Positions 62,080 to 64,000 of a stretch of 64,000 nucleotides of DNA are shown here, piece after piece (positions within the stretch are counted from its first letter, which is position 1; the number at the start of each line of letters is the position of its first letter). This DNA is from Ideonella sp. (lineage in GTDB: Bacteria; Pseudomonadota; Gammaproteobacteria; Burkholderiales; Burkholderiaceae_C), in NCBI GenBank assembly GCA_015075165.1, contig JABTUY010000007.1:124001-188000 (forward strand). The letters run 5' to 3'. The notes under the pieces were generated by a model. That model was given only the letters and a program-made list of their open reading frames with translations. It did not search any database and had not been told where the DNA came from. Made by a program: the position numbers and the translations under genes.

Positions 62080-63345
62080 TCACATCGCATCGAGCGGGCT
62101 GCGCACGCCGCGGCCGCCGCGGTTGAGCACGTGGGTGTAGATCATCGTCGTCTTCACGTCGGCATGGCCGAGCAGCTCCTGCACGGTGCGGATGTCGTAG
62201 CCCGCCTGCAGCAGGTGGGTGGCGAACGAGTGGCGCAGCACATGCGGTGAGCACGGCTTGACGATGCCGGCGCGGCGTGCCGCGCCGGCAATCGCCTTCT
62301 GCACCGACGATTCGTTCAAGTGGTGGCGGTGCTCGGCGCCCGAGCGCGGATCGACCGCACGCACCGTGCTCGGAAACACCCACTGCCAGCCCCAGGCGCG
62401 CGGCGCCGACGGATACTTGACCGCGAGCGCATCGGGCAGCCACACGCGGCCGTGCCCGGCCGCAAGGTCGCGCTGGTGCAGCGCGCGCACGTGCGCCAGG
62501 TGGGCCTGCAGCGGCAGCAGCAGGTTCTCGGGCAGCACGGTGACGCGGTCTTTCGCGCCCTTGCCGCTGCGCACCACCAGCTCGCGGCGCAGGAACTCCA
62601 CGTCTTTCACGCGCAGGCGCAGCGCTTCGATCAGGCGCAGGCCGGTGCCGTACAGCAGCGACGCCAGCAACCCCATCGTGCCGCTCATCTCCGCCAGCAG
62701 GGCACGCGCCTCGCCCGGCGTGAGCACCACCGGCAGCCGCTGCGATTGCTTGGCGCCGATGATCTCGTCGAGCCACGGCAGCTGCACGCCCAGCACCTCG
62801 CGGTAGAGGAAGAGCAGCGCCGATTTCGCCTGGTTCTGCGTGGTGGAGGCCACGGTGCGCTCCACCGCGAGGTGCGTGAGGAACGCCTGCACCTCGGCGG
62901 GGCCGAGGCGTGCCGGGTGCCGGCGGCCGTGAAACGCGACGAAGCGGCGCACCCAGTCGACGTACGCGTACTCGGTGCGGATCGAATAGTGGCGCACGCG
63001 CACCGCCGAGCGCAGTGCGTCGAGCAACTGCGCCGGCGTGGTGGCGCCGCCGCCGTCTTCATCACCACGCCCGGCGCCGTCGCGCCTGCCCACAGAAGAC
63101 GGCAAGCGCGGGCCGCCGCGCCAGGTGGCCTCGAGTGCGCGATCGTCCAGATCGGCCGGCAGCGCGCGATCGGGCGGCGGCTCGGGCCGCGGGTCGCCGG
63201 GGGGATCGGCGGCGGCGTCGGCGTCGACACCTGCAGCCGGCAATGGCCGCTGCTTGACGACGGCCCCCCGCTGCGGCGACATTGCGCGCGGGGGTGACTT
63301 CGATGGTGGAGGGCGCTTGACGATGGGTTTGCGAGGCTGTGCCAT
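62080..63345 (-). CDS. intI: Integron-type integrase (tyrosine recombinase)
   Basis: A 421-residue recombinase close to IntI1. The core starts with [20 protein letters not shown] and [16 protein letters not shown]. It has the catalytic arginine in [17 protein letters not shown], the integron-specific extra domain ([20 protein letters not shown]), [12 protein letters not shown], and ends with the tyrosine in [20 protein letters not shown]. The first 105 residues are a Pro/Arg/Asp-rich extension not seen in IntI1. An ATG at 63345 ([10 protein letters not shown]) is chosen, but no ribosome binding site is clear and longer or shorter starts are possible. A candidate attI lies 76 bp upstream. Confidence 0.92.
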   Translation of the reverse strand: MAQPRKPIVKRPPPSKSPPRAMSPQRGAVVKQRPLPAAGVDADAAADPPGDPRPEPPPDRALPADLDDRALEATWRGGPRLPSSVGRRDGAGRGDEDGGGATTPAQLLDALRSAVRVRHYSIRTEYAYVDWVRRFVAFHGRRHPARLGPAEVQAFLTHLAVERTVASTTQNQAKSALLFLYREVLGVQLPWLDEIIGAKQSQRLPVVLTPGEARALLAEMSGTMGLLASLLYGTGLRLIEALRLRVKDVEFLRRELVVRSGKGAKDRVTVLPENLLLPLQAHLAHVRALHQRDLAAGHGRVWLPDALAVKYPSAPRAWGWQWVFPSTVRAVDPRSGAEHRHHLNESSVQKAIAGAARRAGIVKPCSPHVLRHSFATHLLQAGYDIRTVQELLGHADVKTTMIYTHVLNRGGRGVRSPLDAM

Positions 63346-63420
63346 GCCGCAAAATTTAGGCCGCCCATCACGCCGGCGCATCGCCCCTGACGAGGGCAAC
63401 AAGTGGGCACCTGAAAGGGG

Positions 63421-63427
63421 GTTAGGC
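63421..63427 (+). other. Candidate attI recombination core site
   Basis: GTTAGGC fits the integron core GTTRRRY and is identical to the end of attI1. It lies 76 bp upstream of the intI start, on the side where the cassette array should begin. A second GTTRRRY (GTTGAGC) occurs at about 63496. No full attC hairpin is seen before the transposase. Confidence 0.5.
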
Positions 63428-63559
63428 TCGCTTGCCCGAACCATGATCCGCATATGGACGGAAGCCGGAAATCGTTCGGCCTCCGGTCAATAGACGTTGA
63501 GCCGAGCCGCTGCGCGGCAGAGCGTGCGAGACGGTGTCGACCTGCGGTAGCACGCGCTG

Positions 63560-64000
63560 ATGGAGAGTCTGCAGAGCGTCTTTCGCGAGCACTTCGCGCA
63601 GTACGCGGACACCCGTGCGCTGCATGTGCGCGAGCTGCGCGCAGCCACTGCCATCATGCGTTGTCGCACGCCCGAGCTCGGCGGCCGGGTGCTCGCGTGC
63701 GAGCACGGGCACTACGCTCGTACGCAGTTCAACTCCTGCCGCCACCGCAGCTGTCCGCGCTGCGCCGATGCACCGCGCCAGCGCTGGGTGCAGTGGCAGC
63801 TGCAGCGGCTGCTGCCGTGCGAGCACTTCCACGCGGTGTTCACCCTGCCGCACGTGTTCCTGCCGTTGTGGCAGCACAACCGCGCCTGGCTCAACGCGCG
63901 GCTGTTCGACTGCACGCGCCAGGCGCTGCTCGAGCTGTGCGCCGACGCACGCCACCTGGGCGCCACACCGGGGCTGCTGCTGGCGCTGCACAGCTGGGGC
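63560..64000 (+). CDS. IS91-family transposase (3' partial)
   Basis: The first 147 residues of a transposase that runs off the window. It has the N-terminal zinc-binding cysteines C47, C60, C65, C68 (ACEHGHYARTQFNSC, then RHRSCPRC) and the W-W motif PRQRWVQWQLQRLLPCEHFH followed by FTLPHVFLPLW, typical of IS91/ISCR-type rolling-circle HUH transposases. An in-frame TAG at 63548 precedes the ATG, so the start is firm although no strong ribosome binding site is seen. It stands where the first integron cassette would be. Confidence 0.9.
   Translation, partial: MESLQSVFREHFAQYADTRALHVRELRAATAIMRCRTPELGGRVLACEHGHYARTQFNSCRHRSCPRCADAPRQRWVQWQLQRLLPCEHFHAVFTLPHVFLPLWQHNRAWLNARLFDCTRQALLELCADARHLGATPGLLLALHSWG

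Overview
This window is very GC-rich (about 70% by eye), densely coded DNA from a betaproteobacterium. The gene families, the cytochrome cd1 denitrification genes and the dispersed GC-rich repeats point to Burkholderiales of the Rubrivivax/Leptothrix/Ideonella type. That placement is inference, because no rRNA or other phylogenetic marker lies in the window.

Bases 1-32.7 kb are mostly ordinary chromosomal genes in short operons. They include leucine/isovalerate catabolism (3-methylcrotonyl-CoA carboxylase, HMG-CoA lyase), a YbaK/DUF1289/DsbA-like trio with start-stop overlaps, a lipid A phosphoethanolamine transferase, an ECF sigma factor with two YCII genes, aroQ, a response regulator, a divergent folE, a second ECF sigma factor, thpR with a FAD oxidoreductase, tartrate dehydrogenase, nnrS, fpr, a TetR/sterol-desaturase divergon, a MurA paralogue and an RND efflux pair. 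Two genes are decayed: a patatin phospholipase with an internal deletion and a fumarylacetoacetate hydrolase fragment.

Bases 33-58.5 kb form one anaerobic nitrogen-oxide respiration region. On the minus strand lies a complete nirS-M-C-F-DL-G-H-J-N operon, encoding nitrite reductase and heme d1 synthesis. nirE and the anaerobic ubiquinone genes ubiU-ubiV-ubiT diverge from it. Before it is a plus-strand operon holding a CuA subunit II, a heme-copper subunit I without the usual active-site tyrosine, CtaB, a SCO protein, a cytochrome b/2[4Fe-4S]/MvhD fusion, a second and degenerate heme-copper subunit, a CtaA-like protein and a Crp/Fnr regulator. Divergent from that operon is a cytochrome b/[2Fe-2S]/FNR fusion. 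No norCB, nosZ or nar genes are present. My reading is that the heme-copper enzyme is the NO reductase of this pathway, possibly with a modified heme and with quinone coupling through the two cytochrome b fusions. This is the most novel part of the window. Four palindromic FNR/DNR-type boxes lie before nnrS, the heme-copper operon, the regulator gene and nirS/nirE. Three have a TAnnnT or near -10 hexamer at the expected distance, which ties the region into one regulon.

Bases 58.5-64 kb contain a B12-dependent ribonucleotide reductase behind two NrdR boxes spaced 32 bp, then an integron-type integrase with a candidate attI core site, and an IS91-type transposase that runs off the end of the window. 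Dispersed repeats recur across the window, one of them inside nirF and one in the 3' end of the regulator gene, and a 159-bp MITE-like inverted repeat lies near 33 kb.
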